A stretch of DNA of 64,000 bases from Liolophura sinensis (GCF_032854445.1 NC_088297.1:3533991-3597990), one strand, 5' to 3'; counted from the stretch's first letter, positions 34,651-46,942 are shown. Made by a program: numbers and translations. Notes: generated from the sequence alone by a model not told the origin.

Positions 34651-34724
34651 CCTTATTCATCACGTTGTACCACAAATCATAATTCCGTTGTCAAACACTT
34701 ACCGTATCGATACAGTTGTACTCC

Positions 34725-35040
34725 ACATTAGAAGTCCTTGTCTATACAGCTGTACCACGAATAGTTTGCCAAACACTTGTACCACATATTACAAGTCCAT
34801 GTTCTCACTGTCGTACCACATATTACAAGCCCTTGTCCATAAAGCTGCACCACACATTATATGTCCTTGTCCATAGAGCTGTACCACACATTACAAGTCC
34901 TTGTCCAAACAGCTGTACCACACATTACAAGTCCTTGTCCATAGAGCTGTGCCACACATGACAATTCCTTGTCCATACAGTTGTACCACACATTACAAGT
35001 CCTTGTCCATACAGATGTACCACACATTACAAGGCCGTGC
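34725..35040. repeat. About 35-base tandem repeat
   Basis: About nine units of ACCACACATTACAAGTCCTT plus GTCCATACAGCTGT. It follows directly on the 79-base array. Confidence 0.9.
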
Positions 35041-36483
35041 TGATACGGATGACCTTAATTGGCGTCTGTGGTGATAAAAGTTCGACAGGAGATCGATTCG
35101 GGGATGGTGGAAGAAGCTTCGGCGACATCTTCTGAAAGGAACCCAATATCATTTACTTTACGTCCACAAAAAGGGGGAACAAATCATACAGTACTTCACA
35201 ATACCCAAACCCCATAACAAATGAGAAAAGAGCTCTTAGCCTTTCCTTAAGCTTTTTTCAATTTCTATAGGACGGTTTTGGCTATTTGTATGTCTAATTA
35301 AATTAAGAAAAACTTTCGCAATTCATTCAGGATTCTCTTCCGTACACGATTCTGGTTCACCATTTGTATGAAGCCTCTATTTTTTTCAAATAAGCTTCTA
35401 ATTCCTAGGGCAAAGTAATTTTCTGATTATATCTTCTAAACCCGAGCCTAGCACATCACAAATGTAAGGGTATCTACATGAATCTGCCCTCGTAATAGAG
35501 AACCCGACCCGCTGGCTGCATAGTTATAAAATTTGGATGGGCTAAGGCAGCGGAAGTAGTATATTTGCCCATGAGGCGAGGATCCAAGGGCCAACTAGGC
35601 CCCGGAAACTCTCGCCCTTTATATTGCTGGAGACGCACCTCAGGCGATTTCTGGTGAAAATAATTGTGATAAATCCGGGATAAGCTTTATTTAATAAGCA
35701 TTTCTTTAGTTCATTATCATTACAGTTCGCTATTGCAATTGTATAGGAAAACTTTTTTCGACTAACAAAGAATAAAATCGGCTAGTAAGGTATCCATTCC
35801 ACACAAACATTGTGTGACCTATATATGTCGGTATCATGTGCGAAAACGATATCGTGTGACAAACGCGTTAGGAAGACGCACAAAGTGGTGACGTATTCAA
35901 TAGCGTATAGGTCATAATCCTTGACGTCACTGTAAATGTAAACATGTACGACATATCATAGAAGCGGGCCAAGTTCTTCATTTACAGTTCACAGAAATAA
36001 AAAAATCACATTGTATGAATAGTTGCTAAATATGTCTAAAATGTAGCCAAATAAATTGACAATTTAAAGTGATAACCACAAGCCAAGCCACACACGTATC
36101 AGTATCATATTAAGACGTATTTTCTTAGGTCGCTCAGCAATTCCATGCACATTTCATTCAATAGAAATAGGTACATGTAATATAACAAATATACCTTTAA
36201 AAATACCTTTAAAAATCCGGAAATTGACAGATGTTATATATTCAAGTTCACCCAAAACGTTCAAGAACAACACGTACAAGGAAAGATTTTAACAAGGAAG
36301 GAAGGAAGGAAAGGGCAAAATAGATAACAGAGAAACGAAAGCTTTTGTTCTGTGACACCCTGTGGTATCAAATAATAGCGTGATCTGCTAATTGATATGA
36401 CAATTGCGTTTAGTGGAATCTTGGTTTGACGTCTTTGGCATTCTGAATGAGACAATGTTTTCCTGCGCAATGGCAGCTCGGCT
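35041..36483. other. No gene recognised
   Basis: 1.4 kb without recognisable coding sequence or repeats. Confidence 0.5.
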
Positions 36484-36548
36484 CCAAACTGAACTGAGTG
36501 AGTGAGTGAGTGCTTGGGATTTAACGTCGTGCTCAACAATTTGTCAGT
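36484..36548 (-). mobile_element. SINE-B 3' end fragment
   Basis: (GAGT)n followed by GCTTGGGATTTAACGTCGTG and CAATTTGTCAGTCAT: the reverse of the SINE-B tail. Confidence 0.75.
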
Positions 36549-36595
36549 CATCAAAGTGAACAGACCATTGTTCCCTAGCAATGAATAATGTGTTA

Positions 36596-36810
36596 CACTC
36601 AAATAATTAATGCGTTAAATTTAAAGTCTTTTGCATGAGTGATACTAGGGAGTATTCTGTTATTGTAACACAATACGGCAGCCTATCGTTGTGTTGAATT
36701 AACAGTATATGTGTATTTAACAGAATAATCTGCTGCAATAACAGAATACATTCCAGAATCACTCAGACAACAGACTTTCCGTTAAATTTAACAGATTAAA
36801 TTTTTGAGTG
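36596..36810. mobile_element. Foldback element family 4, copy B (TA-flanked)
   Basis: Begins CACTCAAATAATTAATGCG and ends AAATTTTTGAGTG, with TA on both sides (36594-36595, 36811-36812). The arms contain GTTAAATTTAA and TATTCTGTTA inverted. This pattern fits a Tc1/mariner-derived MITE. Confidence 0.75.
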
Positions 36811-36812
36811 TA

Positions 36813-38904
36813 CCAGTTTGCCCTGAAAACGTCACGATAAACGAAATAAAGAACGATAGACTACACAGCTTGGACCTGCAATTACTGAAGTCGGGAAGCG
36901 TCCTCCATTGTAAGGTTTTTATGCTTCATCTTTTAACCACACACGGCGGGGATCAGGACAGACACTGCTTCAGATACTTGAATGGTAATTTAAAACGTTA
37001 AAACACGTTTTGATGTGATCAGGAATTCGTGTCTAGAATGATGTTATAGGTTTTACCGATGTTGCACTGAAAGAGGGTTTTGCGAGTATCCTTAAAAAAC
37101 AGTCTCTTTATCTAACGGCTAGAATGCAATTAGTGTCATATTTGATGTTCAAATTTCTACACAGGATATGCCACCGGTACAAAACGAAAACTTTCGTTTC
37201 CTGGAATCGAGGGACTTAAAAGCTGACTACCATCACAACATTTCAGGAATTTAACAGTAGAACAAACGTCACTCAGGATAGTACATACACATGCTTTGTG
37301 GCAAAATGCAGTACAATGGCAAATGGCATTTGTTAAAGCTACGAAAAAGGGAAAATGTGAGGGGAAAATTTCAGCTTTTTTCCCCTTTAAGCATTAATGT
37401 GTGCCGCTAATTTCAACTGGCTACCATCCAGTTATTCTCTGTGCAAATTAACAGCGATAAAATCATAGGTAATTTAATGCTCAAATTCAAAAACTCGTTT
37501 TAATACAAGCGTCGTTTCGTGCTTATAAAGTAATATTTAAAAGGGAACACGAAAACAAAAATACGATGCAGGTGGTTAATGGGTTGGTGAGTGGGTTAGT
37601 GTCTAAATGACTAGAAGTGGAGACAATAACTGAGCTATCGATCTATCTATCTATCTATCAGACACACACCTCACGTCAGTTACGTTTTCCTTAGCTGCAT
37701 CAGTGGTATATCATTGCACGTGCGACCTGGCTGTTGATGGGCATCAGACGTCTGAAATATGTGTGGCAGAAGATATGTCAATAGTCATTGAAGGATAAGT
37801 GAAAAGTCTGTTAGAAAAGAGAGAGAGAGAGAGACGAAGAGATGTCAGCAGTTATAATCAAAGACATCAGTTTGTCCTGTTTGAGGACAGCTGACATGTT
37901 GTCAGTAGTCATATTTACGGGCATTCGAGCGGTTCCCATTTTCCATTATTTTGCCACAGAACTTGTTTCATTCAAGCAGAGCTAATTATGTTCAGTGGAC
38001 AAATCATCCATGTTACATTTAACAGAAATGATGTTAAAGCTCTTGTAAGCATAACTTAAAAGACGCAACCCAGTTATACACACGCTCTTGACCATGGTAC
38101 TAGAACGTATCCGCTGTATTCTGCTGAAATCCTTTCAGAAGAGTGTACGAAATGTGTCGGTCATTTTAAAGCCCTTTCATGAATATCAATGATAAATAAT
38201 TAATTTATATCACAGAAAAAATACGAGGTTTAGTACAGTGATTTCCGTGAAGAAAACTCTTAGCTAAATTATCTCCATGCGTTCGGAGAGTGGTATCAAA
38301 TTAGTTTAATCTCAGCGAGGAAATGCTCCCATAGTTTCTGCGCAACCCATTGGGCTAATGGTAAGTGGACAGTTTCTTTTTCTTACGAAAAACCAGCTGA
38401 ATGTCATTAAAGCTAGCCGGAATAATGTACCGATTTATATTTTGCCGATAATGAGAGTTGCCATTTGGGTTCAGTAATTCACCCGGAACACGCCGGATAA
38501 TGACGATCTGCGCCATGTGCTATTGCTAAACCTTTTTGAGTAATTCAGAATGGCCGGGGGGAATAAACCAATTAAGGGTTCTTTGAGCAAGATGACTGCC
38601 GATTGGGATAAAACATGTATGTTTGCCAGATCTGATGAAATCTAGGGACATGTTTAAATGTCTACCGCGGCCGCAAATGGTACATTTGCAAATATCCCAA
38701 TGCCCGGAAAGCCTCTGAAGAGAAGCGAATACATTGATAACACAAATGTAATGTCAAACACATCAGATGAAACACATGTACTTGGGTAAACTGTTTCCGA
38801 AAAGAGCAGCTTACGTCCGTCTTTAGAATTAATCCCTGTTAGTCTTTGTATAAATGTCAAGGTGTGGTGCCAGTATATAATGACAAAGGCAGGGTTAATC
38901 AGAG
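36813..38904. other. No gene; microsatellites
   Basis: (CTAT)n at about 37639-37658 and (GA)n at about 37819-37834. The short frames at 36804-37001 and 38654-38860 are unsupported. Confidence 0.5.
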
Positions 38905-39185
38905 GTGTAAAACGTTATGTGATAAGCTTATGTATATGTCTAAACATTATGTGATAAGCCAATGTATACGTCTAAACGTTATGTGATAAGCTTATGTATA
39001 TGTCTAAACATTATGTGAAAAGCTTAAATATACGTCTAAACATTATGTGATAGCCTAATGTATACGTCTAAACTTTATGTGATAAGCTTATGTATATGTC
39101 TAAACGTTATGTCATAAGCTTATGTACATGTCTAAACATTATGTGATAAGCTTAAGTATATCTTTATACATTATATGATAAGCTT
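38905..39185. repeat. 32-base tandem repeat, about 9 units
   Basis: Units of TAAACATTATGTGATAAGCT followed by TATGTATATGTC, increasingly diverged to the right. Confidence 0.92.
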
Positions 39186-41320
39186 GTTATGAAATGTTCA
39201 GAATGTGAGGAAATTAAATATAAGTTTAAGACATTAAGTGACAAGACAGTGATGAATAGTTCAAGGTAAAAAAAAGGGTATGTAAAGGGATACAAAGATA
39301 TAGTGTCTCATTTTATTTTAAATAGTTCCAAGGAGGAACCGCAATGGATTTCCTGACTTCCGTCTAAACTTGAAATGCGATCTAAGAGGGTGTTTTTATG
39401 CCCTTGAAACGACAATTTTGACCTCCTCGTATATTTTATTCGAAGACAATGACGTCAAAATTTTAACTCTCAGTACCAAAACTTAGCATTGAATCAATTG
39501 TTTTCCGAAATTATTCATTGACATATACACTGCTGTCAAAACTCTTCAAACACAAACAGACGGAGATACGTTTAAGGTTATAGAACACGCGCGTGGAAAA
39601 CACATAAGACAGTAACCAGTCAAAGAACAAAGAGAAGCATTTCTCGATCACGTGACCAAACCTTCCACCGCCATTTTGACGGGAAGGATCAACCGCAAAA
39701 ATATAGTTGTTGATGTTGACATTTTCAATCGATACATTTCAGCTTTTATCATCGCTAATTACAAATCTCGTCAAAGTCACGTGATCAATGAATACTATCT
39801 CAAAAGGGGAGATAAAGCACATTTGGTTATTACAACAACACCAACAAAAATTACCATGTATTACCATGGAAATATGGGGTCTTCCGTCTGTCTTTACACT
39901 TGCGCTTTAAAGTAAGAAAACGAGATTAAAAAAACGTGTAATATAAGGTAGGGAGTACTGGGTAAAAGCTGGACGACAGACTTATCTACGAAGGAAGTGC
40001 TACCATGCCGCTATTGTCTACATGTCAACACCGAGGACAGACTTACACAATGGTACATGACAGGTCACTAATTGTCAGCGTGTCCACGTTAAATTATTTA
40101 AGAAATCTAAATACTGAAAGAAAACGTTTCGTAGAGTGCTCGTCACCAACTGATGGCTGGGTGCTTCTATAAGCACATGAGCTTCAGTAAACAAAGAATA
40201 CATAGAAGCTTACCCTGGCGGATTAATATTTGGCGTTGTTTTATAAATAGTCGGCTTATCATTGCGAATGCATTTGCGAAAATGTAGTTCTAGAACTGAT
40301 ATGAACGGATTGTTTATCTTCGACACTTAAAAGGGAATACTAAAAGAATAAATCCAAGTATTTTCCTGGGCAATGTTTCATGGCCTTTCATCTGACATAT
40401 ACTTCGTTTAAATATTCATGATCAAATTTTTAATATTTGCTTTGCCTTTATCTCGAAATCTCAAAGCAATCTCAAATAACCGACTGATAGGTACTCTGAC
40501 GGCATAAAGGGAGATCAAAATATAACCTAACCAAACTGACTTAACTTATCTATCGTGTATTCACGAGCATATAGCCAGCTTTGGGGACTGCAGTCAAAGG
40601 AAGATGAAAATCACGCAACGGAGATTTTTGCAAAGCCCTGGTTAATCAGATATATTTTAAATTTACGAGAAGCTGTTTAAAGACAAACGACAACTAAAGT
40701 CTGTGAAAGTCTTTTTTGGGTAAGTACTTTTGTCTAAATCATTTTTAAATTCTTTATCGCAAAAAACTTAATTAAGAAAAATATTTAAGGTACACGTTGG
40801 GATTTTAGCTACTATTGTTGGCTATTTTCATAAACGAATTTATTTACATTAGAAACCAGTATTTATCGACGGAATAGACATTTAAAGGCAAGGTAGACAC
40901 TAAACCAAAGTGTATACAGATCAAACACCATTAAGCACTGTCCAAGAAAATACTTTTTAAAAAAGTTTTCCAACCGAGAAAAATGGTTTTAAGAAAAGAA
41001 AAAAGAGATTCTGTTGTGGTCTTCAGTGACCCAGAGGAAGTATCGGTGACGTCACATCCGTAGCTTTGCTGGAATAGTTCGTTTTAAGTTCCATTCGGTG
41101 GGTGCCTTCGTAGATCTATACGTATACGCTTTTACAGTGACGAAACCTAGCAGTCTGTGTTTGCTACGTGACAAAAACTTGATGTGACGTCAGTGGTCTC
41201 GATATGGCCACAAAAATCTAGCGTAAAATCCAAAGTTTCAAATGCATTTAACCAGGTTGAGGTATTTTCATGGGTAGTGTTTAATGATATTTTATATGAC
41301 AAATACTTCACATTAGTTTT
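39186..41320. other. No gene recognised
   Basis: Downstream flank of the receptor gene. The 87-codon frame at 39652-39915 has no support. Confidence 0.5.
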
Positions 41321-41326
41321 TTTATT
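41321..41326 (-). promoter_or_regulatory. Candidate polyadenylation signal of the receptor gene
   Basis: TTTATT on +, AATAAA on -, lies about 125 bases past the receptor stop codon. Confidence 0.4.
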
Positions 41327-41450
41327 GCCTTTAATATACGTTATTCATGGCGTCCAAAAGAAACTGAGGGAATGTAGGAAAAGGACGGTGCTATCTGGGA
41401 TGTAATACATAATACCAGCTCTACGTCATAGCAGAATAACAAAAAAAAGT

Positions 41451-42791
41451 TTAAGAATAGGTTATCAACTTTGACTGAAGACGCAAACTTCCTGTCGAGG
41501 AAATTCCCGGAAGCTCTCGGTGTTTGGGACACACAGATCTAATCAACGAGGTGAACAAATAGAAACAGGAAAAGCAGGTTTGGCCTGTGGGAGTACGACA
41601 TTTAGAAAATTTGCAAAATGTAATCAGATCTGAGTAAAGTTTTCGTACCCATGTTTGGTTTGTTTGGGAATTCTGGTAATGGGCTTTGGAACACTTGGAA
41701 TACCCTCCACCTTGACCCATCTTGTATCGGAAAATCATCTTCACTTCGCGCCGGAAGTAAGCTCCTGTTATACTGTACAGGAAGAAATTCACACAGTAGT
41801 TCATGTAGAAGATAGCTCTGACGATGTACAGCACTCCCGTGGTGTGAGACTTGCTCGTCAAGTCGTAGGCACTTTTCTGAGTCTTGCTTTCGAAGACGGT
41901 CTGAATCCAGAACGTGAAGTAAGGCAGATTAAAGGCGATGAAGCAGAGGGAGATGGCAAGGAGGATGAGAGTGAACTCCAGGCGGATGATGCTCTCCTCT
42001 GTCATCACGCTGCACTCCCTCTGGCGACGGTTCCGCTGCACTAGTTTGCGGATGATTAACAGGTTGAGGGCGGTTATGAGGATGAAGGGCACAAGTGTGA
42101 TGAGGACGCCATAGATGCTGTCGAGAATCTCGGAGACTTTTTTGTGCTCGGGTAAGCTCACGCAATGCTTTTCGCCGACCATCTCGATCGGACCGCTCAG
42201 GATGGGCTTGTAGATTAGAAGAACGGCTGATACCAAAACTAGGCACAGGATAATTTTCCGGCTACTGGCCGTGGAGATACTCCGCCGTCTGAGGGGATGG
42301 CAAACGCCGATGTAACGTTCCACGGTAAAGATGACGACCAACCACGCCGACAGGAAGCGGAAGATGTAGCCTAAATACATGAGGAGATGACAGACGCCGG
42401 TCACGGCCAGAAAATCTACCCTCACATGCCCGGGTAACAGTTTTAATCCTCTCTGCAACCACTGAATGAAGACAAAGAATATAAGCGTCATGAGATCCGA
42501 TAGTGACAGAGCCGCGAGGTAGTTACTCGCCGACAGTGACCTCATGTTCTTTGATGTGAAGACGCTGAGAGACAGGGAGTTACCTAAGATACCAATGATA
42601 AGGATAACAGGGGTGAGCCAGGCGTACATGGTTTCCCCGAACACCTGGATGAACAGAGGCTTGCCCGAGTGCGTCCAAGTGTGCAAGGTACCGCTACAGT
42701 TCGTGCGGTTGCGCACCGAGGTAAAGTCCATCTCGAAGAAGTCATCGGAGATGAAATCCATCCTATCGAACTCTTGGTAGCAGGGATCCAT
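41451..42791 (-). CDS. Class A GPCR, probably neuropeptide-type (446 aa)
   Basis: Seven membrane segments are visible, roughly residues 57-79 (with GN at 70-71), 91-112 (D99), 130-156, 180-198, 223-248, 271-299 (P290) and 320-341. The DRY box is E158-R-Y. C134 and C210 should form the usual extracellular bridge. The NPxxY region reads N335-F-F-L-Y, a form seen in FMRFamide-type and related peptide receptors. N28-R-T and N31-C-S are glycosylation sequons in an acidic N-terminus. The roughly 105-residue cytoplasmic tail is cysteine-rich. It would sense an extracellular ligand and signal through G proteins; the ligand is unknown. On the - strand, TTTTCCAG ends at 42816 and the frame stays open from 42815 (DSNTSLNL before M1), so a spliced upstream exon and an earlier start are possible. 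Confidence 0.85.
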   Translation of the reverse strand: MDPCYQEFDRMDFISDDFFEMDFTSVRNRTNCSGTLHTWTHSGKPLFIQVFGETMYAWLTPVILIIGILGNSLSLSVFTSKNMRSLSASNYLAALSLSDLMTLIFFVFIQWLQRGLKLLPGHVRVDFLAVTGVCHLLMYLGYIFRFLSAWLVVIFTVERYIGVCHPLRRRSISTASSRKIILCLVLVSAVLLIYKPILSGPIEMVGEKHCVSLPEHKKVSEILDSIYGVLITLVPFILITALNLLIIRKLVQRNRRQRECSVMTEESIIRLEFTLILLAISLCFIAFNLPYFTFWIQTVFESKTQKSAYDLTSKSHTTGVLYIVRAIFYMNYCVNFFLYSITGAYFRREVKMIFRYKMGQGGGYSKCSKAHYQNSQTNQTWVRKLYSDLITFCKFSKCRTPTGQTCFSCFYLFTSLIRSVCPKHRELPGISSTGSLRLQSKLITYS

Positions 42792-42844
42792 CAGGTTAAG
42801 GCTGGTGTTAGAATCCTGGAAAACAGTAAAACGTTTTAATATTT

Positions 42845-43600
42845 GATGTATTGATTGATGGGTTCATTCATCGATGGACTGTGTGATTGATTGATGAATT
42901 GATTGATGGATTGATTGATTCATTCATTAATGGGTTCGATTTTTGGAAATATTACTGAAAATCTTCGGAAACAATAAACATAAATGTCACAGACTGAATG
43001 GCTGATTGATTTACTGGGTGATCAATTAATTTGCTCGTTAGCTGACTGCAAACTTAGCTGAAAAACCTGGGAAAAAATGGAATATGAATTTTACAGATCA
43101 ACTAGGTATGGGTTCATATGTTGATTAACTGATTTACTAATTAGCTGACTGGAACCGTTACAGAGAGTGAGTGAGTTAGTGAGTGCTTGAGGTTTAACGT
43201 CGCACTTAACAATTTTTCAGTCATATGACGACGAAGGAATCCTTAGAGTGCATGTAATGTGCCTCCTTATTCCGTTACAGAGAACACTGGGAAGCAATAG
43301 AATGCCACAGATTAAATGACTGATTCGCTGATTGATTTATTGATTTATCGATTGATTGATTGATTGGGTGACTGGAAATGTTACAGAAAACTATGCGAAA
43401 GAATAGAACACCATAGATAAAATGACTGATTTGTTGAGTTGTTGATTGGGTGTCTGGAAATGTTACCGAAAACCCTCGGAAGAACATAAAATAAAACTGA
43501 TTTATTGAATGGCTGACTGGAAACGTTACAGACAACCCTCTTAAAAAAGGGAAAGCCTTAGATCAATTGACTGAGTAACTGACTGTCTAAACTCATGAAC
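42845..43600. repeat. Diverged repeats with GATT runs
   Basis: (GATT)n-rich stretches (42850-42930, 43320-43370) alternate with a unit of about 110 bases containing CTGGAAATGTTACAGAAAAC. At least five units are seen, one opened by a SINE-B piece. Confidence 0.75.
43168..43271 (-). mobile_element. SINE-B, 5'-truncated, with target-site duplication
   Basis: The exact 12-base CCGTTACAGAGA occurs at 43156-43167 and 43272-43283. The insert is (GTGA)n, then GGTTTAACGTCGCACTTAAC and CAGTCATATGACGACGAAGG, the 3' part of SINE-B. Confidence 0.92.
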
Positions 43601-44327
43601 TGGCTGATTAGAAAGAACTTCCATATTTTTTTCTAAAGCTTCCTCTGAGGTGATGAGTGACACCAGAATACGGCTATGGAAAGGTCACCACGATTGTGAA
43701 AGAGAGTTACATATATTTTTTAAACAGCGGATGATTTTTTTTGCGGTTCGAAATTCTTACCGTGTTTGTCGAGAAGTTATCCCGTATACCCATATTGCTT
43801 AACTATTCCATTTTGGAACAGTCTAATATTTTCGGACAACGGCAGAATATTTTTTTATCATGGTTTCTTTAACGTTATACGCAAGAATTTGCCACTTACA
43901 CCATGGCCGTCAGTTTTGATAGTGGTGGAAACCGGAGTTCCTGGAAAAAAACCTCTGATATTTGGAAAGTTATTAACAAACTTTTTCACGAGTGACCTAC
44001 AGATAAACACACCTTTATCAGTCACCCGATACAAATGTCACCATTGTATTAGATATACATCTAAACAATGTATAGCAATAAGAACAGAGAGCCAATCAAG
44101 AATAGCAAGCGAATGAATTCATGCTGAAAAATGCCGATATCACAATTCTGATATCACAAAACAGGTTAAATATCGACAGTGAAAATTCGCCGCAACTTGA
44201 AGAAGGTGACTTCAAAAACAAGGGTAAAATAGAGCAGTGTTTATATACATGTAGCTTTAGAAAATTGCCATGCATCGATGACTTAGATGGTTGAAAGCAA
44301 CAGGCACATATCACTTATTTGATTCAT
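43601..44327. other. No gene; degenerate SINE-A piece
   Basis: 43868-43950 retains CGCAAGAATTTGCCACTTAC, CCATGGCCGTCAG and GTGGTGGAAACCGG. The rest is unassigned. Confidence 0.5.
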
Positions 44328-44441
44328 ATACTTGATTGCCATTTTACGCCGTACTCAAGAATATTTCATTTATACGACGGCGGGAGGAAACCACACAGAG
44401 CCAGGGAGAACCTACGACCATCCTCAGTTTGCTGCAAGGTT
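44328..44441 (-). mobile_element. SINE-A, head missing
   Basis: TTGATTGCCATTTTACGCCG, TACTCAAGAATATTTCATTT and ACGACCATCCTCAGTTTGC, with an internal deletion. Confidence 0.85.
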
Positions 44442-44475
44442 GGAAATATCAGGCTGTAGACTAATGATGTCACGC

Positions 44476-44722
44476 ATTTATATATTTGATTGGTGTTTTA
44501 CGCCGTATTCAAGAATATTTCACTTAGGCGGCCAGCATTATGGTGAGAGGAAACCGGGCACAGCCCGGGGGAACCCACGACCATCCGCAGGTTGCTGAGA
44601 GACCTTCCCACTTACGGCCGGAGAGGAAACCAGCATGAGCTGGACTTGAACTCACGGCGACCCCAATGGTGAAGGGGTCGTGAGTTATTGCGCTGCGCTA
44701 GCGCGTTAACCAACTGAGCTAT
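44476..44722 (-). mobile_element. SINE-A, near full length
   Basis: All parts are present from TTTGATTGGTGTTTTACGCC to the head (GCGCGTTAACCAACTGAGC). The final CACGGAGGCCCC is lost. Confidence 0.9.
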
Positions 44723-45499
44723 TTAAAAGTAAGCATGTCGATTACTATCGGGATTCCAAGGAGTGCGTTTCCATGCCAATTCCCAAAACATGAGTGTAAA
44801 ATCCAAATGTGCTTTCAAGCATCTCCAAAAATTCTACGGCTTACGAAAATAAAAGTTATTTTAAAATCCTACTTTTGTGACTAAAAAAAAAGTCCAATAA
44901 CCGTCTCATGCGTCTTACCGCGGCCATTTTGCTGCAGGAAATGCCGTAATTACGCCCATCACCAGAAAGCGTACAACAGAGACATTGTCGGATGAGCCTT
45001 TCAATGCGTATGGAAACCGGATCCTTTTTAGACAGCGAGGTCTTTTAATATCCTTTATATATTATTGATAGTTTTTATTGTACGGTCGGCAGAAACGTCA
45101 ATAATTTAATCACATGGCCGATAAAGAATCATCTTGATCCACCCCTTATTGTCGTCTTCCACGACCTAAATTCTCCCACACATCTCTACCTCAGTGTCTT
45201 TTTTTCTCTTGTTTTTTTTTCTTCATATACAACAATACTGAACGTCAATTCTAGTATCGTCTAATCCTTAATACATGTATATGTGGCCAGAACAAAGACA
45301 TTCCTGACTTCGGCTATAAAATCTAATAAGATATTTACCAAAGTCGTTGGAATGCATTCAGAAATGGCCCGCACTCCTTATCGATTTCCAGTCAATGTAC
45401 TTTCTGAACAGCTCATTTATTTGAGTTTACAAAAGCCATCTTACTTCACAAGAACAGACATGATGGTGGAATTTTTAAAAGTATAGTTTGTTAGATTAT
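44723..45499. other. No gene recognised
   Basis: Nothing identified; the frame at 45283-45486 has no support. Confidence 0.5.
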
Positions 45500-45690
45500 T
45501 TTATTTGATTTTTGACCTCGGCATGAACTCACAGCGACCACATATGTGAGAGCCAGATTTATAGGTGGAGTGCCTGACAAAAATCCTGCCTTAAAGCTGC
45601 AACTGACTCTCCGCGGTAGTTGGATTCGAACCCGGGACGTCACTGATCAAGTCCTTAAACCTCATATCAGAAAATCCGTTAATCCGCTCA
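45500..45690 (-). mobile_element. SINE-derived fragments
   Basis: 45500-45552 has a TTATTTGATTT tail joined to GGCATGAACTCACAGCGACC of SINE-A. 45612-45640 carries GGATTCGAACCCGGGAC, an inverted B box, from an unidentified tRNA-like element. Confidence 0.5.
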
Positions 45691-46212
45691 GCAACAGTTC
45701 TACATGTGTGTATGTTTAAAAAGGAAAATCCTAGAACAGCGAGGGTTTTGTCGAAGCTCTTTTTATTTCATCCATTCTTGTTTCTCAGAGTCGAAAAGAT
45801 CAGTGACGTTTTATCCATTAGTCTACGCGCATAGAAAAAAAAAGATGTGCCTATTTCCATATTACTAATTACATTAGCCTTAAAGTTTTGATTACCCCGA
45901 GGGTTTAATCTATCACAGATGTATTTGTCACAGTCTTTTCAACACTTTTCACTCTCAGCAATAGACGAAAAAAATATTACCTTTTCTCTTGTATACGGCA
46001 TGTTCATTTCATCACTGGCAAACCCAATTTCCGATACGTTATCCTTGGTAATGAGCTTAAACTTACGACACAGGCTACAAAACACATGGATTCCTATTTT
46101 AGGGTCAACGTTAAATGTGATGAAATAATATGATATTTTGAACACGGCGAGAATCGTTAGACTAAACCTGGTTATACTGGATGTCTTCCATCTTTCCGAC
46201 ATGTTTGAGTGA
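45691..46212. other. No gene recognised
   Basis: Nothing identified apart from overlapping short frames. Confidence 0.5.
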
Positions 46213-46462
46213 TATAAATCAATCAATCGATAAATCAATCAATCAATCAATCAATCAGTCAGTCAGTCAGTCAGTCAGTCAGTCAGTCAGTCAGCCAGTC
46301 AGTCAGTCAGTCAGTCAGTCAGTCAGTCAGTCAGTCGGTCGGTCGGTCAATAAATCAATCCAGCAATCAATCGATCAATCGATCAATCAATCAGTCAGCC
46401 AGCCAGTCAGTCAGTCAGTCAGTCATTCAGTCAATCCAGCAATCAATCGATCAATCAATCAC
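46213..46462. repeat. (CAAT)n/(CAGT)n microsatellite
   Basis: Long compound tetranucleotide run (TCAATCAATCAGTCAGTCAG type) with a second, shorter block. It produces a spurious QSVSQSVS frame. Confidence 0.95.
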
Positions 46463-46584
46463 AATGTTCATCTATCTCCCTTGCATGATTTTGGATCATC
46501 ATCTTCTGGTAGATGGTTTATTTAATCTTCTTATTATAGGTTGCTTCACATTCTGTCATATCATTTATTTTGGATGCATGTATG

Positions 46585-46942
46585 GTTAGGTTTCTACGCC
46601 GTGCTTAACAATTTTTCATTCATATGACGACGAGGATTCATCAGATGTGTGTATATATTCTCTGTCTTCTTGTGGCAGGGCAACTCTATGCCGCCAAAGT
46701 GCTGCCGCCATTGAAGTATCATGCCGAAGACACCAGACACTCCACCCAGTCACATTATGCTGACAACGGGCCATCAAGTCAAGTTTCCTTGCTTTAACCT
46801 GTCAGTGTTGCGCATTAAGCAAGGCAGCAATAAGTTTTTTTCTTTTACCATTTTGTCTTTGCTTGGTATGACCCAAAACGGGTTTGATCCGGGGTCTCCC
46901 GACTTCAAGGCGAGTGCTCCAACCATTAGGCCACCGAAATAA
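46585..46942 (-). mobile_element. SINE-B, full length
   Basis: On -, the head reads CGGTGGCCTAATGGTTGGAG with B box GGATCAAACCC. The body carries the AAAGCAAGGAAAC-type stretch and GGCGGCATAG, and the 3' end is CGTCGTCATATGAATGAAAA. Confidence 0.85.

Noticed and set aside
34451-34961. 141-codon and 81-codon frames
   Set aside because: They run from the 79-base array into the 35-base array.
41655-42462. Frames of 66-129 codons within the receptor gene on either strand
   Set aside because: Shadow frames of the 446-residue receptor, which alone has seven membrane segments.
46181-46525. 114-codon QSVSQSVSQ frame
   Set aside because: Translation of a (CAGT)n microsatellite.
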